Source: Chloroflexota bacterium (GTDB lineage Bacteria; Chloroflexota; Dehalococcoidia; Lucifugimonadales; CATQGZ01). Taken from it: DNA of 12,726 bases. The position numbers and the translations under genes were made by a program. Each line of letters starts with the position of its first letter. Position 1 is the first letter of the stretch. The notes beneath the pieces were generated by a model. That model saw only the letters and a program-made list of their open reading frames with translations. It was not told the origin of the DNA and made no database searches. Positions 1-6,306 of the stretch are shown here, piece after piece. The DNA lies in assembly GCA_027624995.1 (NCBI GenBank), contig JAQBTI010000037.1, positions 1 to 12,726 of the forward strand. Reading direction: 5' to 3'.

Positions 1-22
1 AATCTCTCGGGTTCTCCTACCC

Positions 23-949
23 TCAAATGCGTCCCATTATCGCTGACGGTCTACAGGCGCTGTCATGGCTGTTATTTGCTGCAACGAATCCCTCGTCAAT
101 TCCAATGACTTCAACCGGTACCTTCCCATAATCGTGCACAGGCTTCGGGTCTGCGACAGACCATTCGCTGGGGTCGCTGGAATACCAGAACACAGAATCG
201 TTACCTATGACTTCGCCGATGAGCACAAGTCGTCGTCCCTGTGCGGCTAACGCTGTCGGCTTCCCGAAGTTCTCGCTGCCCTGGGGGTCGACGTCAAGAG
301 ATGCCGCTCGCTGCCAGCTGGTGCCATCGGGTGACACCAAGGCGACGGCAGCTTTGGTAACCTCATCCTGTCCGACCATGACGATTCCGAACTCTGTAAA
401 TGCGGCGTCGGCAATCTCCAGATTAGCCAGAACGTCCAAATGTGGGACTCGTGTCCACTGATTCCAGTCTTCGGAGAGCCAGACCACCGCATTCTCCGCG
501 GCGTCGTCTCCAACGACCACATATCCGCCGGGCGTTGCGATAACGACTCGTGGGCCGTAGTCGTCCGGGCTGATAAAGAGACCAAACTGCTCTTTCAGGA
601 ACGAAGGTGTGCCTGCAACGGCCGCACCGATGGACATCACCGCCAGCACCAATAAACCAACCGTCCCTAGCGAACGCGGTACCACTGTTCTCGCCCGCCA
701 TGGTCGCTTGATGAGCAGCAGGACGAAGATAGAGGCGGGAACGACCGCGAACAGGGTCATAGCACCGCTGGCCCGAAAGTCGTTGCCTGGCAGGAACAAC
801 GCGATGACAGCGGGGGTAGTCGCGAAGACCCAAGGGAGCCATTTTCGTAGAGACAACGTCGCAACTTTCAAGAGCGACCTCCAATTCATTAACGAGCTAG
901 GATCAAGCATAAGCGATATTTCGCCAACCACCTCAGGCTGTATTGGCAT
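23..949 (-). CDS. Membrane protein with BNR/WD-like repeats, probably frameshifted near its C-terminus
   Basis: I do not recognise a named family. Residues 1-36 are followed by three hydrophobic segments (about 37-54, 62-80 and 93-113). The rest is a repeat region in which a unit of about 48 residues recurs: a GGYVVVG-type strand, then an S-x-D-x-x-x-W strand. The second strands are at 155-167 (VVWLSEDWNQWTRV), 202-214 (VALVSPDGTSWQRA) and 253-265 (VFWYSSDPSEWSVA). This resembles sialidase/BNR or beta-propeller blades, which suggests an outward-facing propeller on a membrane anchor; no catalytic residues can be assigned. A fourth unit opens at about 281 (GIDEGFVAANNSHDSA), then loses the pattern and stops after ten more residues. 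The start is uncertain: ATGs at residues 1, 14 and 21 all lack a clear ribosome-binding site. The ldh-like gene lies 117 bp upstream on the same strand. Confidence 0.6.
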   Translation of the reverse strand: MPIQPEVVGEISLMLDPSSLMNWRSLLKVATLSLRKWLPWVFATTPAVIALFLPGNDFRASGAMTLFAVVPASIFVLLLIKRPWRARTVVPRSLGTVGLLVLAVMSIGAAVAGTPSFLKEQFGLFISPDDYGPRVVIATPGGYVVVGDDAAENAVVWLSEDWNQWTRVPHLDVLANLEIADAAFTEFGIVMVGQDEVTKAAVALVSPDGTSWQRAASLDVDPQGSENFGKPTALAAQGRRLVLIGEVIGNDSVFWYSSDPSEWSVADPKPVHDYGKVPVEVIGIDEGFVAANNSHDSACRPSAIMGRI

Positions 950-1066
950 GGATGCCCATTAGCAACCCAGCGCGGCACATTCGGCGCGGACCCCGCCCCA
1001 GGTCCTTTGGCGCTCCTCTCCTCGGAACGACAGTTTGACGGCTCTAATTCCCAGGCAGGCTGTCTG

Positions 1067-2173
1067 CTAGCTGTCGGTGAGCTTGAAGGGGATCTCAAGC
1101 TCGGCGCATACGTCGCGGAACCATTCGACTACCTCGGGGTGCAGCGGGATGCCGTTGGCCCGGCGGTCGGCCTCGTCCTCGGCTTCGGGAAGGCCGGGAT
1201 AGAAGACCCGGTCATGGCCCGGGGCCGGCTTGGTGGTGCGAAGGGTCTCGAGCCACTCGTCCATGGTCCGTTTGAAATCGGCGACATCCATGAAGGCATC
1301 GATCTTGTAGGCGGCGACACTGTGGCCGAAGTTGGGCCGGCCCGGGTTCATGCCGTAGCCGCCCCCAGTCAGGATGCCGCCTAGGACCTCAACGATGGAG
1401 GCCCAGCCGTAGCCCTTGTGGGACCCGAGTTCGCGCGTGCCACCCACGGGCAGCATGAAGGTCGTTTGTGCGCCTCGGAATGAGGGTTCCGGCGCGGGGA
1501 ACTCTTCCATGATGGGAGTGCCGTTCTCGTCGGCCAGCCATCCGGGAAGGATGTTGGTGCCCAGCCGGCGGGCAAGTAGCAGCTTGTTGCCCGCTACCGC
1601 GGTGGAGGCCGCGTCGAAGATGAACGGCGGCTCTTTGCCCGCCGGTGCTGCAACGGCTATCGGGTTCGTCCCGAGCCTAGGCTCGGCGCCGAAGGTCGGC
1701 ACCATGGACGCAGGGGTCGAGGTCATGCACATGCCGATCATGTCGTGTTCGAGCGCCATCATCGCGTGATAGGCGGCCATGCCCAGGTGGCGGCCGTTGC
1801 GCATCGTGACCATGCCGAGACCGACCTTCTCGGCCTTGGCGATGGCGATCTCCATGGCTTTGGGGGCTATGACCAGTCCGATACCAGCGTCACAGTCGAT
1901 AGTGGCCGTGGCCGGGCTCTCTCGCACGATGCGCCAGTCGGGTCTCGGGTTAATCTCGCCCTCGGAGTAGCCGGTGAGGTAGTCGCGGGGGGTGTTGGAG
2001 ACGCCGTGGGTCTCGACGCCGCGTAGGTCTGCGAGGACGAGAACGTCGGCTGCCAGGGCGGCGTCTTCGGCTGGCACACCCATTCGCACGAAGAAGGCGG
2101 TCACGGTCTCTCTTAGACCCGCCTCGGGGACCCTGATGGCGTCCTCTTCCTTAACCTTGAACTGCTCCAGCAC
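1067..2173 (-). CDS. Malate/L-lactate dehydrogenase family (Ldh_2) oxidoreductase
   Basis: Predicted cytoplasmic NAD(P)-dependent oxidoreductase that interconverts a 2-keto acid (or cyclic imino acid) and the reduced 2-hydroxy (or amino) acid. The family, unrelated to classical LDH/MDH, includes sulfolactate, ureidoglycolate and malate dehydrogenases and Delta1-piperideine-2-carboxylate reductase, so the substrate cannot be named. Visible motifs are RGVETHG (51-57, usually RGxxSHG), NGRHLG (126-131), GTNP (168-171), FDAAS (186-190), PVGG then SHKGYG (242-256) and the C-terminal GRPNFGHSVAAYKID (278-292). The 368-residue length is normal for the family. The GTG start at 2173 is fixed by an AGGGAGG Shine-Dalgarno 7 nt upstream. 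Departures from the common pattern are Thr for Ser in RGxxSHG and Asn-Gly for the usual Ser before the second His. It diverges from the iron importer across a 263-bp control region. Confidence 0.9.
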   Translation of the reverse strand: MLEQFKVKEEDAIRVPEAGLRETVTAFFVRMGVPAEDAALAADVLVLADLRGVETHGVSNTPRDYLTGYSEGEINPRPDWRIVRESPATATIDCDAGIGLVIAPKAMEIAIAKAEKVGLGMVTMRNGRHLGMAAYHAMMALEHDMIGMCMTSTPASMVPTFGAEPRLGTNPIAVAAPAGKEPPFIFDAASTAVAGNKLLLARRLGTNILPGWLADENGTPIMEEFPAPEPSFRGAQTTFMLPVGGTRELGSHKGYGWASIVEVLGGILTGGGYGMNPGRPNFGHSVAAYKIDAFMDVADFKRTMDEWLETLRTTKPAPGHDRVFYPGLPEAEDEADRRANGIPLHPEVVEWFRDVCAELEIPFKLTDS

Positions 2174-2207
2174 GTGGATGCCTCCCTATGGGCGAAAAGT
2201 CGTGCGT

Positions 2208-2236
2208 ATTGTATTAGCGGGCCTGGGGGCGCGCAA
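2208..2236 (-). promoter_or_regulatory. Candidate promoter of the ldh-like gene
   Basis: Read leftward, TTGCGC (2236-2231) is followed by a 17-nt spacer and TACAAT (2213-2208). The -10 matches the sigma-70 consensus at 5 of 6 positions but the -35 only at its TTG. Transcription would begin near 2200, giving a leader of about 27 nt that carries the AGGGAGG ribosome-binding site. The spacer next to the -10 contains one arm of the 10-bp inverted repeat described separately. Confidence 0.45.
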
Positions 2237-2348
2237 CACGGCCGGGGGAGCGGGCGGGTTTCCTGGGTGATGGCCATCACTCAATCGTGTTATCCCGAGT
2301 CTTTCCGGGAAGGGGCAAGGAATAAGGATATCGATACTGGCCCGCTAA
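2214..2348. repeat. 10-bp inverted repeat, one arm at each divergent promoter
   Basis: GGCCCGCTAA occurs at 2339-2348 on the plus strand and at 2223-2214 on the minus strand, a perfect match. Each copy points in the direction of transcription of its own gene. The left copy directly abuts the ldh-like -10 and the right copy ends 3 nt before the importer -35. The arm centres are 125 bp apart, close to twelve helical turns. The shorter core CGCTAAG recurs at 2389-2395. An operator pair for a shared regulator is an inference. Confidence 0.45.
2267..2280. promoter_or_regulatory. Perfect 14-bp palindrome, candidate operator
   Basis: GTGATGGCCATCAC is identical to its own reverse complement and lies between the two divergent promoters, about 30 bp upstream of the leftward -35 and about 70 bp upstream of the rightward -35. 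Its size and symmetry suit a dimeric helix-turn-helix regulator. GT...AC ends are common in GntR-type sites, but no regulator gene is present in the window to link to it. Confidence 0.35.
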
Positions 2349-2351
2349 GCA

Positions 2352-2380
2352 TTGACGTTTATTTTCACTTAGTACATACT
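2352..2380 (+). promoter_or_regulatory. Candidate sigma-70-type promoter of the iron importer operon
   Basis: TTGACG (2352-2357) is separated by exactly 17 nt from CATACT (2375-2380), a 5/6 match at -35 and 4/6 at -10. The surrounding DNA is AT-rich compared with the window. The predicted transcription start is near 2387, giving a leader of about 50 nt before the ATG at 2437. The -10 and start lie inside two interleaved dyads, which suggests repression. Confidence 0.6.
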
Positions 2381-2408
2381 TACTTCTGCGCTAAGTACAC
2401 GGTAAGTA
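2367..2408. promoter_or_regulatory. Two interleaved dyads over the importer -10, candidate repressor site
   Basis: ACTTAG (2367-2372) pairs with CTAAGT (2391-2396), and TACTTAC (2377-2383) pairs with GTAAGTA (2402-2408). Both are perfect inverted repeats, arranged a-b-a'-b', with dyad centres 11 bp apart, about one helical turn. AGTACA is also directly repeated at 2371-2376 and 2394-2399. The block covers the -10 and the predicted start site, where an iron-responsive repressor would be expected. It does not plainly match the standard Fur box or the IdeR/DtxR consensus, so the regulator is unknown. Confidence 0.45.
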
Positions 2409-2436
2409 GGCAGATCGTGTTCGTACCTGGGAAGCC

Positions 2437-3465
2437 ATGAACGCAGAGGAGCGGTCGAAGATTTATAAAATGCTTGGGTGGTGTGGTTTTCTGACGGTCG
2501 CGCTCCTCACTTCGACCGCCTGTTCCGGAGTAGACAACAAGAACTCTCTGGTTGTCTACTCCGGTAGAAGCGAGTCTCTGGTGGGCGCGGTTATCCAGCA
2601 GTTCGAGGACGCATCCGGTATACATGTCTCGGTGAAGTACGGAAGCACAAGCGAGATCGCAGCGACGCTACAGGAGGAGGGCAAAGACTCTCCCGCCGAC
2701 GTCTTCTTCGCTCAGGACCCTGGCGGGCTCGGCGCGGTGGCCGGCATGCTTTCACCCCTTCCAGAGGATATCGTCGATCGAGTGCCGAATTGGGCGCGGT
2801 CACCCGAGGGCAGGTGGGTTGGGATTTCGGGCCGCGCGCGCACTATCGTGTACAACACCGACAGACTGACCGAGGCCGACCTTCCCGATACCATCGAGGG
2901 CTTCACCGACTCGGCGTGGAAGGGGCGCATAGGGTGGGCTCCGTCCAACGGCTCGTTCCAGACGATGGTTACAGCCATGCGGGTGATGTGGGGCGAGGAA
3001 CGGACCCGCCTGTGGCTCGAGGGGATAGAAGCCAACGAGCCGAGGGTCTATCCGAATAACACCTCTATCGTGACGGCGGTCGAGGCGGCGGAGGTGAATG
3101 CCGGATTCGTCAATCACTACTACCTGCATCGCTTCATCCAAGAGGAGGGCGAGGACTTCTCCGCGCGCAACTACTACACGAAGGACGGCGGTCCCGGCAG
3201 TCTGGTGATGGTGGCCGGAGCCGGCGTACTGGAGACCTCCGAGAACCGGGAAAACGCGGAAAAGTTCGTGCGCTTCTTGCTGTCCACTGTGGCCCAACAG
3301 TACTTCGCGTCACAGACCTTTGAGTATCCACTGATAGATGGCGTCAACATCAGCCGGCTGCTGGCGCCTCTTGAGAAGATCAACAGTCCGGCGGTCGACC
3401 CCGCGGACCTCGACGACCTCAAGGGCACGCAGGCGCTCTTGCGGGACGTCGGCATCATCCCTTGA
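2437..3465 (+). CDS. fbpA: Ferric-iron ABC transporter substrate-binding lipoprotein (FbpA/FutA type)
   Basis: Extracytoplasmic receptor that captures Fe3+ and delivers it to the permease encoded next. A lysine-containing n-region (1-11) and hydrophobic segment (13-25) lead to a non-canonical lipobox, STAC, with the lipidated Cys at 29. Family motifs follow: LVVYSGR (38-44), FAQDPGGLG (91-99), SGRARTIVYN (131-140) and, near the expected iron-binding tyrosines, VNHYYLHRF (225-233), where Tyr228-Tyr229 correspond to the paired Tyr ligands of FbpA proteins. The 342-residue length is typical. The first ATG is used because it retains the charged n-region; its ribosome-binding site (GGGAAG, 2 nt away) is poor. 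A perfect 14-bp hairpin lies in codons 30-43. The permease starts 14 bp after the stop. Metal specificity rests on family resemblance. Confidence 0.9.
   Translation: MNAEERSKIYKMLGWCGFLTVALLTSTACSGVDNKNSLVVYSGRSESLVGAVIQQFEDASGIHVSVKYGSTSEIAATLQEEGKDSPADVFFAQDPGGLGAVAGMLSPLPEDIVDRVPNWARSPEGRWVGISGRARTIVYNTDRLTEADLPDTIEGFTDSAWKGRIGWAPSNGSFQTMVTAMRVMWGEERTRLWLEGIEANEPRVYPNNTSIVTAVEAAEVNAGFVNHYYLHRFIQEEGEDFSARNYYTKDGGPGSLVMVAGAGVLETSENRENAEKFVRFLLSTVAQQYFASQTFEYPLIDGVNISRLLAPLEKINSPAVDPADLDDLKGTQALLRDVGIIP
2525..2564 (+). repeat. Perfect 14-bp inverted repeat (hairpin) inside the binding-protein gene
   Basis: CCGGAGTAGACAAC (2525-2538) and its exact reverse complement GTTGTCTACTCCGG (2551-2564) flank a 12-nt loop. 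The mRNA would form a strong hairpin beginning 88 nt downstream of the start codon. The right arm encodes the conserved VVYSG of the family, while the left arm encodes the variable linker SGVDN just after the lipidated cysteine. A match of this length at this spacing is very unlikely by chance. Confidence 0.85.
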
Positions 3466-3479
3466 GGAGCGTATAGCTG

Positions 3480-5123
3480 GTGACGGTAGGTCAGGGGCTC
3501 GCACGGTCCCCGTTCCGGTGGCGTCGCGGGCGCGCGGGGCCGCCTGTCATCCTCTGGCTTCCGGCCCTGGCCGTGGGGGCGGCCATGTTGCTTCCACTGG
3601 TCTACCTGGTGGTACGCGGTACCGGGGCAAGCGAAGAGGCGTGGGACCTCTTGCTCCGGTGGCGGACCATGCAGATCCTTGGACGCTCGGTGCTGCTGGT
3701 GGCCGCCGTAACCGGCATCAGCGTCGCAATCGCCGTTCCGGTGGCGTGGCTGACGGTTAGGACCGACCTCCCCTTCAGACGCGTCTGGATGGTGCTGACG
3801 GCCCTGCCGCTCGTGATTCCCAGCTACGTGGGAGCCTTCTTAATGGTCTCGGCGCTCGGGCCGAAAGGGCTGTTGCAACAGATGCTGTCGGCCCCATTTG
3901 GCGTCGATAGGCTCCCCGATATCTACGGCTTTCCCGGGGCCACCCTTACGCTGGCTCTTCTGAGCTACCCTTATGTACTGTTGACAGTCCGGGCCGTGCT
4001 GAGCAACCTCGATCCCAGCCTCGAGGAGGCCGCGCGCGGCCTCGGGCACAGCCCGTGGCAGGCATTCCGGCGGGTCGCCCTTCCACAACTCAGGCCCGCG
4101 ATAGCATCGGGCGGCCTGCTTGTCGCCCTCTATACGCTGAGCGACTTCGGCGCAGTCTCTCTCTTCGACTACGAGACATTCACGTGGGCAATCTACCAGC
4201 AATTCAACGGCTTCGACAGGACGATCGCATCAGTGCTTTCCCTGGTACTGGTGTCGCTGGCCATCGTTCTCCTGCTGGTGGAGAGCTGGTCGCGGGGCCG
4301 CCTGAGGTATTACCGGACCGGCGCGGGCACGCGGCGTCGCTCTAGAGAATTCGCCCTGGGCCGGTGGAAATGGCCGGCACTCGGATTCTGTGGGGGTGTC
4401 GTCCTGCTTGCCCTCGTGCTTCCGATGTCCGTACTGGGTTACTGGGTGATCCGAGCGGTCGGCTCGGGAGAGCCACTGCTGTTGTCCTGGAGTTCGGTAT
4501 GGAACTCGGTCTATGTCTCCGGCCTGGCCGCGATCGCCGCCGCCGTGGCGTCCGTACCTGTGGCGGCTCTCGTCGTGCGCTATCCAGGGTTGTTGAGCAA
4601 GACGATCGAGCGCGCGAGTTTCGTCGGATACGCACTGCCGGGGGTAGTAGTCGCGTTGGCACTGGTGTTCTTCGGAGTGAGGTATGCTGGACCGATATAT
4701 CAGACGGTATGGCTTCTGGTATTCGCCTATGTAGTATTGTTTTTCCCCGCCGCGCTGGTGGCGGCCCGATCGGCGTTACTCCAGGTAAGCCCGTCACTCG
4801 AGGAGGCCGCACGGGGACTAGGCCGGAGTCCAAGCGGCGTGCTAATGGTCATTAACCTTCCGCTGATGCGCTCCGGCCTGCAAATGGCCGTCGCCCTGGT
4901 CTTCCTGGTGACCATGAAGGAGTTGCCCGCTACTCTGATTTTGGGGCCTCGGGACTTCGGAACGCTGGCAACGTCGGTATGGTCGGCATCGTCGGAGGCG
5001 TTCTTCGGACAGGCTGCCGTGTCCGCTTTGGTGCTCGTGCTCATGTCTTCGGTGCCGATGGCATTCCTGGTACTTAGAGAAGGACGGAGCGGTCCGGCGA
5101 CGACCGGGAGGCTCAGCCCGTGA
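3480..5123 (+). CDS. fbpB: Ferric-iron ABC transporter permease, fused double-domain (FbpB type)
   Basis: Inner-membrane channel of the iron importer, with two permease halves in one 547-residue chain, as in FbpB/SfuB/AfuB. Each half carries an EAA loop that contacts the ATPase: LEEAARGLGHSPWQAFRRV (181-199) and LEEAARGLGRSPSGVLMVI (440-458). About twelve hydrophobic segments are visible, for example 25-46, 69-93, 104-125, 154-176, 206-229, 249-268, 299-325, 343-367, 383-400, 407-430, 465-489 and 510-532. A basic linker (271-292) joins the halves. The GTG start at 3480 has GAGGAG 10 nt upstream, overlapping the stop of the binding-protein gene, which implies translational coupling. The last codons overlap the ATPase start by 4 bp. 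Confidence 0.93.
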   Translation: MTVGQGLARSPFRWRRGRAGPPVILWLPALAVGAAMLLPLVYLVVRGTGASEEAWDLLLRWRTMQILGRSVLLVAAVTGISVAIAVPVAWLTVRTDLPFRRVWMVLTALPLVIPSYVGAFLMVSALGPKGLLQQMLSAPFGVDRLPDIYGFPGATLTLALLSYPYVLLTVRAVLSNLDPSLEEAARGLGHSPWQAFRRVALPQLRPAIASGGLLVALYTLSDFGAVSLFDYETFTWAIYQQFNGFDRTIASVLSLVLVSLAIVLLLVESWSRGRLRYYRTGAGTRRRSREFALGRWKWPALGFCGGVVLLALVLPMSVLGYWVIRAVGSGEPLLLSWSSVWNSVYVSGLAAIAAAVASVPVAALVVRYPGLLSKTIERASFVGYALPGVVVALALVFFGVRYAGPIYQTVWLLVFAYVVLFFPAALVAARSALLQVSPSLEEAARGLGRSPSGVLMVINLPLMRSGLQMAVALVFLVTMKELPATLILGPRDFGTLATSVWSASSEAFFGQAAVSALVLVLMSSVPMAFLVLREGRSGPATTGRLSP

Positions 5124-6169
5124 ACGAGCCTATCTTGCGGTGCGTGGGAGTGACCAAGGCGTTCGCGGGCGTATCGGCTGTAGACGACATCAGCCTTGCA
5201 CTGGAGCATGGAGAGGTGCTGTCGATTCTGGGCCCCAGTGGGTGCGGCAAGACAACCCTGCTCCGCATGATCGCCGGCTTCGAGGTCCCGGATGCGGGCG
5301 AGATTGAGGTGGCGAGTCGTTTGGTCTCGGGCGCGGGCGTTGAGGTGCCGCCAGAGCGGCGGAGGATCGGCATGGTCTTCCAGGACTACGCTCTTTTCCC
5401 GCACCTGACGGTGGCGGAAAACGCCGCCTTCGGCCTCCGGGACCTGAGCGCCGGGGAGCGGGACCGCCGTCTCGCAGACGTGCTGGAGCTGGTCCGACTA
5501 TCGGGCCTAGAGGGCCGCTATCCCTTCGAGCTTTCCGGAGGGCAGCAGCAGCGAGTGGCACTGGCCAGAACGCTTGCTCCCCGGCCGGCCGCGGTCTTGC
5601 TGGACGAGCCGTTCAGCAACCTGGACGCCGAGATGAGGCGAGAGATGCGCGCGGAGGTCCAGGCAATTCTTCGAGAGAACGGGATCGCGACGTTGTTCGT
5701 CACCCATGACCGGGACGAGGCCTTCGCTATGGCCGACCGCATGGCCGTGATGAACGAGGGCAGGTTGGACCAGGTGGACCGGCCCGATGTCATATACTCG
5801 GCCCCGGCCACGCGTTTCGTGGCCCAACTGGCCGGCTCCTGCGATTTTCTTGCAGCCTCCGTCAACGGCGCCCAGGCTGTATCTGAAATCGGGATCCTGG
5901 CGTGCACCGGGTCCAACGGCGTTCCCGATGGGCACGTCGTGGACCTGATGGTCCACCCCGACGACTTCCAGGTGTTGCCCAATCCGGACGGCAACTGCGT
6001 CGTGCGGTCACGAGAGTTTCGAGGGGACGAGACGACGCTGGTCGTGGCTCTACCTTCCGGAGCGGCTCTACGATGTAGTCAGCACTCGTATCCGTTGTTG
6101 GTCGCGGGTGATCGGGTCACTCTGGTGCCCCAGAATGGTGCGCCGTTCGTCGCCTTCGAGCGGCCCTGA
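5120..6169 (+). CDS. fbpC: Ferric-iron ABC transporter ATP-binding protein (FbpC type)
   Basis: Cytoplasmic ATPase that powers the importer. All nucleotide-binding motifs are intact: Walker A GPSGCGKTT (38-46), Q-loop VFQDYALFPH (86-95), signature LSGGQQQR (138-145), Walker B VLLDEP (159-164), D-loop SNLD (166-169) and switch His196 (VTHD). Residues from about 240 form the C-terminal TOBE-like regulatory domain of the spermidine/iron/sulfate importer class. Length 349 is normal. The GTG start at 5120 overlaps the permease TGA in a GTGA junction, and GGGAGG lies 8 nt upstream. Fe3+ as substrate is inferred from the operon partners; the ATPase alone would only say importer of the CUT1/Fbp class. 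Confidence 0.93.
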   Translation: MNEPILRCVGVTKAFAGVSAVDDISLALEHGEVLSILGPSGCGKTTLLRMIAGFEVPDAGEIEVASRLVSGAGVEVPPERRRIGMVFQDYALFPHLTVAENAAFGLRDLSAGERDRRLADVLELVRLSGLEGRYPFELSGGQQQRVALARTLAPRPAAVLLDEPFSNLDAEMRREMRAEVQAILRENGIATLFVTHDRDEAFAMADRMAVMNEGRLDQVDRPDVIYSAPATRFVAQLAGSCDFLAASVNGAQAVSEIGILACTGSNGVPDGHVVDLMVHPDDFQVLPNPDGNCVVRSREFRGDETTLVVALPSGAALRCSQHSYPLLVAGDRVTLVPQNGAPFVAFERP

Positions 6170-6193
6170 GGTCGACCCAACGGGTCGCCCCTC
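6168..6193 (+). terminator. Hairpin at the end of the importer operon, possible terminator
   Basis: CGACCC (6173-6178), loop AAC, GGGTCG (6182-6187) form a perfect 6-bp stem. It is extended by GAGG (6168-6171) pairing with CCTC (6190-6193) across a small internal loop. It begins inside the fbpC stop codon. No U-tract follows, so it may be an RNA-stabilising structure or a weak terminator. Confidence 0.35.
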
Positions 6194-6306
6194 AGCAGAA
6201 GGGCCGTGGCGGCATGGCGTACGTAAGGCCGTTCATGTAAACTCGATGTCGGCTCGTTCCCAGGCCGGCGTGGCGTGGGCGCGGACACTTATCTCTGGAG
6301 CCGCAG

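Noticed and set aside
1568..1594. 8-bp inverted repeat GCGGGCAA / TTGCCCGC inside the ldh-like gene
   Set aside because: Several repeats of this length and spacing are expected by chance in 12.7 kb, and it lies in an ordinary coding stretch.
2380..2625. Minus-strand frame overlapping the binding-protein start, containing GVDN and LVVYSG
   Set aside because: The likeness to the plus-strand protein is created by the 14-bp inverted repeat. The rest of the frame does not look like protein and runs against a well-supported gene.
4026..4043. Perfect 18-bp palindrome GAGGCCGCGCGCGGCCTC in the permease gene
   Set aside because: It falls on the conserved EAARGL of the first EAA loop and follows from GC-rich codon choice for those residues. 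It has no spacer, and the second EAA loop does not share it beyond the first half.
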